Shown: positions 25,473 through 33,696 of the stretch, one piece after another
Layout: each line of letters opens with the position of its first letter
Position numbering within the stretch: the stretch's first letter is position 1
Assembly: GCA_008080835.1 (NCBI GenBank)
Contig: VMDK01000124.1
Coordinates: forward strand, 1 to 55,675
Direction of reading: 5' to 3'
Length of the DNA: 55,675 nt
Origin: Sphingobacteriia bacterium
Lineage (GTDB): Bacteria; Bacteroidota; Bacteroidia; NS11-12g; UBA9320
The notes under the pieces: generated by a model
The model's input: the letters and a program-made list of their open reading frames with translations, nothing else
Told to the model about the DNA's origin: nothing
The model's database searches: none
Made by a program: the position numbers and the translations under genes

Positions 25473-26084
25473 GTGCGCATCGCCTTTCTCATCTGGTGTT
25501 CATTGATCCTGACGCTCGCATCGGCGCAGTCGACCATAGGAATTGAATTCCGGGAAGAGAAGATGGCCCTCACTAAAAACGATTCTGCGTTCACGGCTTT
25601 CGTCTTTACCGAAGTCGGCCCGTTTTCGGAAGGTATGGCATGGGTCAACGCAGGCACTTTGTACGCGTATATCGACACGACCGGACATTGGATCACAACG
25701 TACAAATTCACAGAAGCTCGAGACTTCAAAAATGGCTATGCCATCGTACAAGTGGATTCGACCAATTACGGGCTGATCACCAATAAAGGTGAGTGGGCCA
25801 TTGAGCCGGATTACCGGGAAATGCGTGAACCTGTCGATGGGATCGTTTCGGTTAATCTCAGAGGGAAATGGGGACTACTGAATGTCGAAGGGAACGTTAT
25901 CATTGATGCAGAGCTGGAAGAAGCACCGATCATTCGATCCAAAGTCTTTATCATTCTCAAAAGAGAAAAGTACGGAGTTGTCAACTCGAAGAACGAAACC
26001 GTGGTTCCATTTCGTTATGACTTCATATCGCGAAACGGGGAATTGTTCCTCAACGACAAGCGTTCACTTATTGGACATCCATGA
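25473..26084 (+). CDS. Exported WG-repeat protein
   Basis: The 203-residue product starts at GTG with signal peptide RIAFLIWCSLILTLASAQ. The rest consists of WG-type repeats with FSEGMAWVN, ARDFKNGYAIVQVD, NYGLITNKGEWAIEP and KWGLLNVEGNVIID, predicted to form a short beta-sheet solenoid or propeller segment. WG-repeat proteins are common at the Bacteroidota surface; no catalytic function is implied. Its stop overlaps the ATG of the next gene (ATGA at 26081), so they form a two-gene unit. Confidence 0.8.
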   Translation: MRIAFLIWCSLILTLASAQSTIGIEFREEKMALTKNDSAFTAFVFTEVGPFSEGMAWVNAGTLYAYIDTTGHWITTYKFTEARDFKNGYAIVQVDSTNYGLITNKGEWAIEPDYREMREPVDGIVSVNLRGKWGLLNVEGNVIIDAELEEAPIIRSKVFIILKREKYGVVNSKNETVVPFRYDFISRNGELFLNDKRSLIGHP

Positions 26085-26683
26085 TCAGAAAGAGCTTAAT
26101 CACCACAGTGCTGATCCTTGCAGCATTCATTAGCAGAGGACAGGAATACGATACTCAAAACGAAGCCGGTGTCACCGTCGGACAAAGCACCATTAGCATC
26201 TTGTTGAAGCAAGTTTTGAACGACGATGACCTGAAGTATAGTTTTAGTGGTACTCCTGTATACACGGTTCAATATGATCGATACGTCAACACATGGCTAA
26301 GTCTCGGTGGTGCTTTCAGTCGACAAACCATGGATGTGAAGTTTGAGGAATATGTCGACAATGATGGGATCCTTCAGGAGGGTGATTTCAACGCAACCTT
26401 CGCTCGACATGTGCTTCAATTCCGGGCATTTGCATTCTATGAGATCAATGAGTGGCGTTTTCGTGCCGGTCCAAGAATTGGGCTCAGCCTGTGGGGTGCG
26501 GATACTGATGTCGTAAATCGGGAATTGAAGTTCATTGATCGCGTCTCAAATGCCGTTCTTCCCGGAGTTGGCGTGCTTCTCCTCGGTATAAATTATCGCC
26601 CGATCTCAGCCATCAGTATTGGCACGGAGGTGAATCTGTTCTCACCATATGTTGTAGGTGGAACTGTGCTTTGTCATTTTTAG
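26081..26683 (+). CDS. Exported protein, probable outer-membrane beta-barrel
   Basis: A 200-residue protein with signal peptide IRKSLITTVLILAAFISRGQ. The mature part alternates polar and hydrophobic residues and ends in CHF, with strand-like segments PVYTVQYDRYVNTWLSLGGA, VLQFRAFAFYEINEWRFRAG and AISIGTEVNLFSPYV. This fits an eight-stranded barrel with a terminal phenylalanine. No specific family recognised. It is coupled to the WG-repeat gene. Confidence 0.7.
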   Translation: MIRKSLITTVLILAAFISRGQEYDTQNEAGVTVGQSTISILLKQVLNDDDLKYSFSGTPVYTVQYDRYVNTWLSLGGAFSRQTMDVKFEEYVDNDGILQEGDFNATFARHVLQFRAFAFYEINEWRFRAGPRIGLSLWGADTDVVNRELKFIDRVSNAVLPGVGVLLLGINYRPISAISIGTEVNLFSPYVVGGTVLCHF

Positions 26684-26705
26684 CCTCCCCTTAACCAAAG
26701 CCGTA

Positions 26706-26713
26706 TAAATTTG
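26706..26713 (+). promoter_or_regulatory. -7 box of kynU
   Basis: TAAATTTG is followed by CGGC and then the ATG at 26718. Only 4 bases separate box and start codon, so the mRNA is probably leaderless. Confidence 0.55.
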
Positions 26714-26717
26714 CGGC

Positions 26718-27977
26718 ATGCAGTGGGAAAACACGGAAGAATTTGCATCGAAGCTTGATGCACAGGATGAACTCTCCTCATTTAGGGGTGAATTCTACAT
26801 TCCAAAGGTCAACGGCAAGGAGTCTATATATTTCACCGGAAACAGTCTCGGCTTACAGCCAAAAAGCGCCCGTGCTGCGCTTGAGCAGGAGATGAAAGAC
26901 TGGGAAGACCTCGGCGTGGAAGGTCATTTCCACGGAAAGAATCCGTGGTTCTACTACCACAAATTCCTAACGGAAGGTGCTGCGTACATCGCCGGGGCTA
27001 AACCGATAGAAGTGGTCGTAATGAACAACCTCACTGTGAATCTGCATTTCATGATGGTGAGTTTTTACCGCCCTGCGGGCAAACGATACAAGATCCTCAT
27101 GGAAGGTGGTGCTTTCCCATCTGACATGTATGCAATGGAATCACAGGTAAAATTCCATGGTTACGAATATGACGATGCGGTCATCGAAATGACCCCGAGA
27201 GCGGGGGAACATCATTTACGGACTGAGGATATTGTACAGACCATTCACGAGCACGGTGATGAAATAGCCCTGGTTATGTTCAGTGGGGTTCAGTATTACA
27301 CGGGTCAGGCCTTTGATATTCCCGCGATCACAAAGGCGGCACACGATGCAGGTGCTCTATGCGGGTTCGACCTAGCTCACGCAGCGGGTAATCTGCAGCT
27401 CAAGTTGCACGACTGGGACGTGGACTTTGGAGTGTGGTGCAGTTACAAATATCTCAACTCCGGACCCGGTGGGGTATCGGGAGTCTTCGTTCATGAGCGT
27501 CATGCCAATAACCCGGAACTCCCACGATTTGCGGGTTGGTGGGGACATAAAGAAGATGACCGGTTCCAGATGAAACGAGGATACATCCCTGAGCCGGGAG
27601 CGGCAGGCTGGCAATTGAGCAATGCTCCGGTTCTGAGTATGTCCGTTCATAAAGCATCCTTGAAGCTTTTTCAGCAAGCAGGAATGGAACGCCTGGTAGA
27701 AAAAGGCAGGAAATTGAATGCTTATCTCGAGTTTGTGGTTCGTGAAGCCGGTAGATCAAATGATCGACTTCAATTTGATATAATTACTCCTGAAGAAAGA
27801 GGGTGTCAGTTGTCTGTGCTGACCGGGGCAAATGGGAAAGAGCTGTTCGACCATCTCACCGGTGAAGGTGTGATCGTTGATTGGCGTGAGCCGAACGTGA
27901 TACGCATGGCTCCCGTCCCGATGTATAATTCCTTCATGGATGTATATCAGTTTGGAGAATTATTGAGGAATTTCTAG
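26718..27977 (+). CDS. kynU: Kynureninase
   Basis: A PLP enzyme of the kynurenine route, splitting kynurenine or 3-hydroxykynurenine to (hydroxy)anthranilate and alanine. The 419 residues contain YFTGNSLGLQPKSARAAL, NNLTVNLHFMMVSFYRP, the aspartate region CGFDLAHAAGNLQLKL and the Schiff-base lysine in CSYKYLNSGPGGVSGVFVHE, ending with DWREPNVIRMAPVPMYNSF. All key motifs are intact. No other kynurenine genes are in the window, so it may serve NAD synthesis or tryptophan catabolism with partners elsewhere. Confidence 0.95.
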   Translation: MQWENTEEFASKLDAQDELSSFRGEFYIPKVNGKESIYFTGNSLGLQPKSARAALEQEMKDWEDLGVEGHFHGKNPWFYYHKFLTEGAAYIAGAKPIEVVVMNNLTVNLHFMMVSFYRPAGKRYKILMEGGAFPSDMYAMESQVKFHGYEYDDAVIEMTPRAGEHHLRTEDIVQTIHEHGDEIALVMFSGVQYYTGQAFDIPAITKAAHDAGALCGFDLAHAAGNLQLKLHDWDVDFGVWCSYKYLNSGPGGVSGVFVHERHANNPELPRFAGWWGHKEDDRFQMKRGYIPEPGAAGWQLSNAPVLSMSVHKASLKLFQQAGMERLVEKGRKLNAYLEFVVREAGRSNDRLQFDIITPEERGCQLSVLTGANGKELFDHLTGEGVIVDWREPNVIRMAPVPMYNSFMDVYQFGELLRNF

Positions 27978-28001
27978 CTCCTGAATAGCATCTTTGAAAT
28001 C

Positions 28002-28032
28002 TTGCCTCAAGAAGGCAGAATCCCTACTTTTG
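28002..28032 (+). promoter_or_regulatory. Promoter of sucD
   Basis: TTG at 28002-28004 and TACTTTTG at 28025-28032 are 20 bases apart, the ideal Bacteroidota -33/-7 spacing. The leader to the sucD ATG is about 20 bases. Confidence 0.7.
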
Positions 28033-28054
28033 CAGCGCCTTTTTCGGCTAGCAT

Positions 28055-28921
28055 ATGAGCGTATTGGTAAACAAGAATTCTAAAGTGATCGTGCAAGGTT
28101 TCACAGGAAGTGAAGGTACCTTTCATGCCGGTCAAATGATCGAATATGGTACGAATGTCGTTGGTGGTGTCACTCCGGGTAAAGGAGGGCAAACTCATCT
28201 CGACCGTCCCGTTTTCAATACTGTGAGCAATGCCGTTGAACAAACAGGTGCCGACGTTAGCATCATTTTCGTCCCGCCGCCATTCGCGGCCGATGCGATC
28301 ATGGAAGCAGCTGATGCCGGAATCAAGGTGATCGTATGTATCACGGAAGGTATTCCTACCAAAGATATGGTTACTGTTAAGGCGTATCTGGCCGACAAGG
28401 ATTGCACATTGGTCGGACCAAACTGTCCGGGTGTAATGACTGCAGGTGAAGCCAAAGTAGGCATCATGCCGGGCTTCATTTTCACTCCGGGCCGTATCGG
28501 GGTCGTATCGAAATCAGGTACGCTCACGTACGAAGCCGTGGATCAGATTACCAAAGCCGGATTGGGCCAAAGCACAGCGATCGGTATCGGTGGTGACCCG
28601 ATCATCGGAACCTCTACCAAAGAAGCCGTTGAGCTATTGATGAACGATCCGGAAACGGATGGTATCATCATGATCGGCGAGATCGGTGGAAGTATGGAAG
28701 CAGAAGCGGCCCATTGGATCAAAGAGAACGGCACCAAGCCTGTTGTTGGGTTCATTGCTGGTGAAACTGCACCTAAAGGCCGTCGTATGGGCCATGCCGG
28801 AGCTATTGTTGGAGGTAAGGAAGACACCGCTCAGGCGAAGAAAGCTATCATGCGTTCCTGCGGGATCCATGTAGTGGACTCTCCAGCGCAGATCGGTGCA
28901 AAAATGGCTGAATTGGTCTAG
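28055..28921 (+). CDS. sucD: Succinyl-CoA ligase, alpha subunit
   Basis: The TCA-cycle enzyme subunit that binds CoA and carries the phosphohistidine. The 288 residues include [20 protein letters not shown], the CoA-binding region, [20 protein letters not shown], and the active histidine in [13 protein letters not shown]. It is complete and typical in length. The beta subunit gene (sucC) is not adjacent, which is usual in Bacteroidota where the two are often unlinked. It converges with hipA, whose stop is 3 bases away. Confidence 0.96.
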   Translation: MSVLVNKNSKVIVQGFTGSEGTFHAGQMIEYGTNVVGGVTPGKGGQTHLDRPVFNTVSNAVEQTGADVSIIFVPPPFAADAIMEAADAGIKVIVCITEGIPTKDMVTVKAYLADKDCTLVGPNCPGVMTAGEAKVGIMPGFIFTPGRIGVVSKSGTLTYEAVDQITKAGLGQSTAIGIGGDPIIGTSTKEAVELLMNDPETDGIIMIGEIGGSMEAEAAHWIKENGTKPVVGFIAGETAPKGRRMGHAGAIVGGKEDTAQAKKAIMRSCGIHVVDSPAQIGAKMAELV

Positions 28922-28924
28922 GGG

Positions 28925-30187
28925 TCAATTCGCAAAGCCTATCGGTCCATTCAGATCGGTCAAACCGAACAACCTTCGTATATTATCACGAACACTATTG
29001 GAGTATTTCTCATTGAAGTCTGGTACGTCCTGGAATTCAGGTCGACTAAGAATACCGTTCAATAGTACGAGTATTTGCGAAGCCATTTCCTCCAACCGGT
29101 TCACTAATGCAGTACCCGAGATCTCGGCATCATATGCCATTGCTATCCAGTCTTCTCGCTGGATTTGATCGACGTCGAATTTGCCATTTACTGACATTGC
29201 GAGATCAGTAGATAATTCAGGATACATTGATGTGCAAACTAGATCATATCCACTCGCAAGACGAGGTCCCATACTATCGTGAATAATAGAGTAATTCTTT
29301 GCGTGTGCGTCACAATTACCAATGAGGACATTGAATAAGAATATTCTTGTGAATTTTTCGATGTCTAAAGCCGGGACAAGAAATCTATCCCTGATCAATC
29401 TCAGACATCGAACAAATCCAGGACCTCCTTCTTTTTCATACTTTGCCGAATGCATTACACACAATGCCTGGCTAAAATCCTCCTGATGAATGCGTTCCGG
29501 TCCGGACTTTCCCCATTCCCGGTCGTACCGATCAACAACATAACCTGTAGCTCCGTTAATTTTTATCAGTCTGATTTGCGGTATTGCGATCCCAGTCTTT
29601 TCAGCTAAGATCATAGTTGCATACTCATTGAAGGGAAGTTGACCATAAGTGACACTATCCGGTTTGAGTATCACATTACTTGGTGCTCCATTTTTGGGCA
29701 AAAAGTATGTGCCTCTCTCTAGATAAAGGGCTGTCTTTGGTTGCGCACCTGCAATAGAGAGCCTCACATTCTTTTCTGAATGCAGGTACGGTTGAAGTAA
29801 TCGATCTTTAGTCAACAGTACATACAACTCGTTCTCCGTAAGCTTGGCAAATGACCAACGCTCTTGAGGCAGGGACTCAATTATGCGTACTGCACCAATG
29901 CATTCTTTTCCCAATTCACTGAGCAAATGAAAATGGTTGGATGTAGATATGTTGATCGCCCTTGCAATAGACGCCTTTTCAGCTTCTTCAGGCAGCAATC
30001 CGGTAAAATATGCATGGGCAGCTCCACCATAGTATTCTTGATCGGTCAACGGCAATGATAGTGACAGCGGCTTGCCACCTTTCTCTACATAGTCATCGTC
30101 GTAAGAGAAGGACAAGGTGCCGTACTTGTCTACGCTAAGCCTCCCTACTAGATCTTCAGCTAGAAATACGTTTATCGAATTGGTCAT
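28925..30187 (-). CDS. hipA: HipA-family serine/threonine kinase toxin
   Basis: A 420-residue full-length HipA. The N-terminal subdomain (about 1-110, INVFLAEDLVGRLSVDKYG) precedes the kinase core with the glycine-rich loop LSIAGAQPKTALYLE, the ILKPD strand, the catalytic LIGNCDAHAKNYSII (Asp in NCDAH) and the metal-binding ASGYDLVCTS. HipA enzymes of known type phosphorylate an aminoacyl-tRNA synthetase or other translation proteins and slow growth; the target here is unknown. The start overlaps the hipB stop region by 32 bases, so the pair is translationally coupled. The codon use and AT-richness look slightly different from neighbouring housekeeping genes, in line with a mobile module (impression only). 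Confidence 0.93.
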   Translation of the reverse strand: MTNSINVFLAEDLVGRLSVDKYGTLSFSYDDDYVEKGGKPLSLSLPLTDQEYYGGAAHAYFTGLLPEEAEKASIARAINISTSNHFHLLSELGKECIGAVRIIESLPQERWSFAKLTENELYVLLTKDRLLQPYLHSEKNVRLSIAGAQPKTALYLERGTYFLPKNGAPSNVILKPDSVTYGQLPFNEYATMILAEKTGIAIPQIRLIKINGATGYVVDRYDREWGKSGPERIHQEDFSQALCVMHSAKYEKEGGPGFVRCLRLIRDRFLVPALDIEKFTRIFLFNVLIGNCDAHAKNYSIIHDSMGPRLASGYDLVCTSMYPELSTDLAMSVNGKFDVDQIQREDWIAMAYDAEISGTALVNRLEEMASQILVLLNGILSRPEFQDVPDFNEKYSNSVRDNIRRLFGLTDLNGPIGFAN

Positions 30188-30377
30188 TGATGATCATTCG
30201 TAAGCCTAGAGTTTGGACAATGCGAAGTGCTTTCCCAAGCTCACAGGTCTCCTTGCCATTCTCCAGTTCGGAAACAAATCTGGTTCCAACCCCACTGACC
30301 ATTGAGAGGTCTTTTTGCGTGAGCTTGAGTTTTTTCCGTTGTTCCTTAATGATTTTACCTAAATCTGAAGCATTCAT
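30156..30377 (-). CDS. hipB: HipB-like antitoxin, XRE helix-turn-helix repressor
   Basis: A 73-residue DNA-binding protein: IIKEQRKKLKLTQKDLSMVS, then the recognition helix GVGTRFVSELENGKETCELG, and a hydrophobic C-terminal helix LRIVQTLGLRMII. Members neutralise HipA and repress their own operon together with it. It is the first gene of hipBA on the minus strand. The start ATG is the first base of the operator array (30377), so repressor binding at O1 would block both transcription and access to the start. Confidence 0.92.
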   Translation of the reverse strand: MNASDLGKIIKEQRKKLKLTQKDLSMVSGVGTRFVSELENGKETCELGKALRIVQTLGLRMIINDQFDKRISS

Positions 30378-30541
30378 ATTACCGTTCTGTAATATTCCAA
30401 CAAAAATAGCGAATATTCCGTCTTATATTACTCTTCGGTAACATTTATAAAATATTGGTCCAATAATCTACATTTAATACCGAACGGTAATAATATGATT
30501 GCAACCTGGTTTATTCATGAATAAATTCCCGAACGGGATAT
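30377..30541. promoter_or_regulatory. Four HipB-type operators with exact 49-bp spacing
   Basis: Four 18-bp dyads share the plan 6-bp half-site, 6-bp spacer, 6-bp half-site. O1 30377-30394 is TATTAC-CGTTCT-GTAATA. O2 30426-30443 is TATTAC-TCTTCG-GTAACA. O3 30475-30492 is TAATAC-CGAACG-GTAATA. O4 30524-30541 is AATTCC-CGAACG-GGATAT. Starts differ by exactly 49 bases each time, whereas the 31-base spacers are dissimilar, so this is not a recent tandem duplication. A 13-bp palindrome TATTGGTCCAATA (30453-30465) lies exactly midway between O2 and O3, and TTATTCATGAATAA is at 30511-30524. O1 and O2 flank the hipB -7 box. O4 ends on the neighbouring gene's stop codon. HipB binding is inferred. Confidence 0.75.
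30401..30408 (-). promoter_or_regulatory. -7 box of hipBA
   Basis: The minus strand reads TATTTTTG at 30401-30408, a full consensus match. It lies between O1 and O2, so both operators are well placed to occlude the polymerase. Confidence 0.6.
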
Positions 30542-33500
30542 TATTGACCTCTCTTTGAATCGCGGATCAGAGTCACCGTTCCGGAAACTGTATACTCATC
30601 ATCGAGCTCGAAACGCCAGATCTTGAATATGCTGAAGTACGTTCCTGACGGTAAGTTCTTACCTCCTGTGCGACCATCCCAGCAATCGTAAACACTATTG
30701 GAATGGAATACCCGCTCACCCCATCGATTATAGATGATCCATTCAATGGAATCGCACCCGGGATTCAGTCCGTCCAGACAAAAGAAATCATTGAAACCAT
30801 CAGCTCCCGGAGTGAATACATTGGGAATGAACAGATCATCTCCTCCCTTTGGTGCAGTTTCGATGACAGATGTGGCCGTGTCTGAACAGAGTGTATTCGG
30901 GTTGACGATGAGGGTGGCCGTATAGGTCATACCCGGTTCGTACTGATGCTTGGGATTCTTCTCAGTGCTCGTCTGCCCGTCTCCAAAGTCCCAATAATAG
31001 TCAGGCCCCTTACTGGATGTGGTGAATGACGCCTCATAAACACATGGCTCCAATTCATACTCAAAGGTGGCGTCTTTGTGTCCATACACATAAATAGATC
31101 GCTTGAACACATCCGAGATATTACAAGTATTGGAATCGATCACCGTAAGCGTGACCTCATAGGTGCCGGGTTCCTCATACCGGTGATCCGGCGAGTAATT
31201 GACCGTATCCGTATTCCCATCCCCAAAATCCCAGATGAATTTCGCCTGGGTACGGCTGAAATTCTCAAAGTGCACATCCAGCGGAGCACAGCCCAATGGA
31301 GGATCCGGACGGAAATAGGCATCCACCGCCGTTCGTATCTGAAGATCTATCTTGAAACTCGCATTGCTGCAACGTGGGCTCAAATTGGTCGTGAACGCCG
31401 CATCCGGTGTGACCGGGAAATCTTGTCGTCCACCTTCATTTCCGTTCGGGCACGATGAGCAAACACTCTGATAGATCACTCCTTTCTTATCGAACCGACT
31501 CGTCCCTCCGTCCACATGGTCCGCGGTAGAGTCTCCACCAAAATAGGTCGCATAGAGCAAGCTCTGCGCATCCTTATCCAGGACGATGATGTAAAAATCG
31601 TTCCCGTCAGTTGTGGGTTGTTCTGCATCACTGGTTATCTCGAGGTCTGTGGTCGATCCCGGATGCAGGTCCGGTCGAACTACCGACCCCCATCCGCTCA
31701 TATAGATGTGTTCGCAATTGTCGACCAAGAAGGCCGTCGGCGCGATGTCGATCTGATTATTCCGCACCCCAAAGGATGTCTGGAATTCAATGTTCTGTAG
31801 TGAGGTGTCGATCTTGGCAACAAACTGCCCTTTATTCGATTCGCCATATACTCCGGAACTTGGTTTGATATTTCCTTCAGTCTGACCAGCAACGAAAATG
31901 GATCCTTCATTGTTGATCTCCACAAAATAGATCTGATCATAACTGCCCGTTCCGAAATACGATGCTGCTTTCACTTCTTTGGTTCCCTGATCGAATATCG
32001 CAATGATCCCGTCAATTCCACCGATGCGCTTCTTGTTCAGCACTCCTGTCGTGGTGTGCATGGTATCGCTATTGCTGCCACCACCCACGACTATATTCGA
32101 ATCGACATCCACCTTGATGCTGTACAACGCGTCGGCTCCAGAACCTCCCCAGAACGTACTCCATTCCAATTGACTGAGATCTTCATTGAGCTGGAACGCG
32201 CAGCCTTCCGAGCCTACAATGGTATTGTCGACGGCGTTGACCATCGGGAAGTCGGATGAATTGGTGCTTGATGCGATGTACGCATTGTTGCTTTCATCCA
32301 TGAATATATCACCACGATAGTCATCGGCGTAGTTATACCGCAGACTGCCATTCGAATTCAACCCATCTCTTCCCGACCCTCCAACGAATGTTGATGCAAG
32401 GAGTTGTTTTCCGTCGACACTGAACTTGGACACGATGATATCCGTGTTTCCGTTATGTGTGGTGTCATATGCGGTCAGTGTGAATGGGAAATCGGAACTA
32501 TAGGATGTTCCCATCACCAGGAGTTGATCATTCTTGTCGACCACCAGACTATGAGGATACTCATCTCTGGCTCCTCCCAAATACGTCGCATAGAGCAAAG
32601 TAGTCCCGGCCGAATCGTATTTACTGATCGTGATATCGCAGGCGAGGTTTGCAGGGCTAAGCCCTTCTCCTCCTCCAAACTCGGTCTGATAGGCCCCGGC
32701 TGTCACCGGATACTGTCCAAAATAACCATCCGTGATGCCACCGGCGTACAAGTGTCCTTCGCTATCGTAAGTGGCCGTGAAACCAAAGTTATCGCCCCTA
32801 CTTCCGCTGTAGGTGCTGAAGATGAGCTTGGGGTCTATGCGATATTGTGCATCTGCCGTGTTGGCCATTTGTCCGAAAGACGAAACAGCTTCATATCTAA
32901 CCTCATCCCCAATAATGTTGAAATGGAATTGCGGAAATGGCGCTGTAGGATGTTCAGATAGTGTAATCGGAGGGGTTTCAGTGAGCACACCCAAGGAATG
33001 CGTGATCTTCAGGTATCCTTGCTCGAGACTCATGTCGTCCGCTCCTTCTACACCCAATCTGATCTGCGAAGGATCCGCTCCTTTAGCTACGATCCAGTCG
33101 TATTTCAACGAGCCATCGAAACCCGTATAGAATTCGAGATCGATCCCCGGATAGATCCCGTTCAATCGCATTTTTTCATAGGATCTGACATTAGTTGCGT
33201 GTTTCCGCGCGTCATTTCCATTCACGTAGTAGTTGAAATAGTACGACGTCGGCTCGGTGGGACTGGCTTCAGGAATCTGCCCTTCCAGAAAATGAAGTTT
33301 CAGCACATGAGCTTGTACACGGAATTTCGTTGTGGTGTACTCATTCCGGAAATGGTGGAAGAATTCCAACACCTCATGCTTCTCCTCGGCGTTGTGGAAT
33401 GAATAAGTGAGCCCGTTCCGTTCGATAAAAAGATAACCCGATGGGATCTCTGTACGGAACAGCACATTTTCATGAAACTGCCCTTTGTTCTCTTCAAATA

Positions 33501-33591
33501 AGAATTTGCGCAATCGGGATTCCTCTGCCTGCGCCGACGCTGAAGCGCAGAAAAGCGTGATAATCAGAAGGAAATAATGGATCCGACGCAT
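30541..33591 (-). CDS. Giant secreted protein: SBBP beta-propeller, PKD domains, gliding-motility C-terminal domain
   Basis: ATG 33591 starts MRRIHYFLLIITLFCASASA, a signal peptide, and gives 1016 residues. An N-terminal domain (FLFEENKGQFHENVLFRTE) is followed by beta-propeller SBBP repeats (YATYLGGARDEYPHSLVVDK, STFVGGSGRDG, YATYFGGDSTADH). Two PKD domains follow (KFIWDFGDGNTDT; YYWDFGDGQTST), each with WDFGDG. The end has the gliding-motility-associated C-terminal domain: IPNVFTPGADGFNDFF, IIYNRWGERVFHS, WDG and SGTYFSIFKI, which serves as a type B signal for the type IX secretion system. It probably reaches the surface as an adhesin-like or matrix protein. A longer frame to 33609 is unnecessary. 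Confidence 0.9.
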   Translation of the reverse strand: MRRIHYFLLIITLFCASASAQAEESRLRKFLFEENKGQFHENVLFRTEIPSGYLFIERNGLTYSFHNAEEKHEVLEFFHHFRNEYTTTKFRVQAHVLKLHFLEGQIPEASPTEPTSYYFNYYVNGNDARKHATNVRSYEKMRLNGIYPGIDLEFYTGFDGSLKYDWIVAKGADPSQIRLGVEGADDMSLEQGYLKITHSLGVLTETPPITLSEHPTAPFPQFHFNIIGDEVRYEAVSSFGQMANTADAQYRIDPKLIFSTYSGSRGDNFGFTATYDSEGHLYAGGITDGYFGQYPVTAGAYQTEFGGGEGLSPANLACDITISKYDSAGTTLLYATYLGGARDEYPHSLVVDKNDQLLVMGTSYSSDFPFTLTAYDTTHNGNTDIIVSKFSVDGKQLLASTFVGGSGRDGLNSNGSLRYNYADDYRGDIFMDESNNAYIASSTNSSDFPMVNAVDNTIVGSEGCAFQLNEDLSQLEWSTFWGGSGADALYSIKVDVDSNIVVGGGSNSDTMHTTTGVLNKKRIGGIDGIIAIFDQGTKEVKAASYFGTGSYDQIYFVEINNEGSIFVAGQTEGNIKPSSGVYGESNKGQFVAKIDTSLQNIEFQTSFGVRNNQIDIAPTAFLVDNCEHIYMSGWGSVVRPDLHPGSTTDLEITSDAEQPTTDGNDFYIIVLDKDAQSLLYATYFGGDSTADHVDGGTSRFDKKGVIYQSVCSSCPNGNEGGRQDFPVTPDAAFTTNLSPRCSNASFKIDLQIRTAVDAYFRPDPPLGCAPLDVHFENFSRTQAKFIWDFGDGNTDTVNYSPDHRYEEPGTYEVTLTVIDSNTCNISDVFKRSIYVYGHKDATFEYELEPCVYEASFTTSSKGPDYYWDFGDGQTSTEKNPKHQYEPGMTYTATLIVNPNTLCSDTATSVIETAPKGGDDLFIPNVFTPGADGFNDFFCLDGLNPGCDSIEWIIYNRWGERVFHSNSVYDCWDGRTGGKNLPSGTYFSIFKIWRFELDDEYTVSGTVTLIRDSKRGQ

Positions 33592-33670
33592 AAAATGGCT
33601 ACCAAACAAAGTTAATAAAACTGCCTATGGTAAAGACCCCTGAAACCCCTAAAACGTTGGCCAATTGGGC

Positions 33671-33678
33671 TATATTCG
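33671..33678 (+). promoter_or_regulatory. Variant -7 box (TATATTCG) of lysS
   Basis: GCTATATTCGC matches the MscS promoter at ten bases around the box and lies 18 bases before ATG 33697. An alternative ATTTG-like element lies closer (33685-33689) but does not have the TA. Confidence 0.4.
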
Positions 33679-33696
33679 CGAAAAATTTGACACTGC

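Noticed and set aside
30328-30345. Operator expected 49 bp on the hipB side of O1
   Set aside because: The sequence there has no dyad and lies inside hipB.
30571-30588. Possible fifth hipBA operator (AGTCAC-CGTTCC-GGAAAC)
   Set aside because: It is 47, not 49, bases from O4, matches poorly, and lies in the coding sequence of the conserved C-terminal domain.
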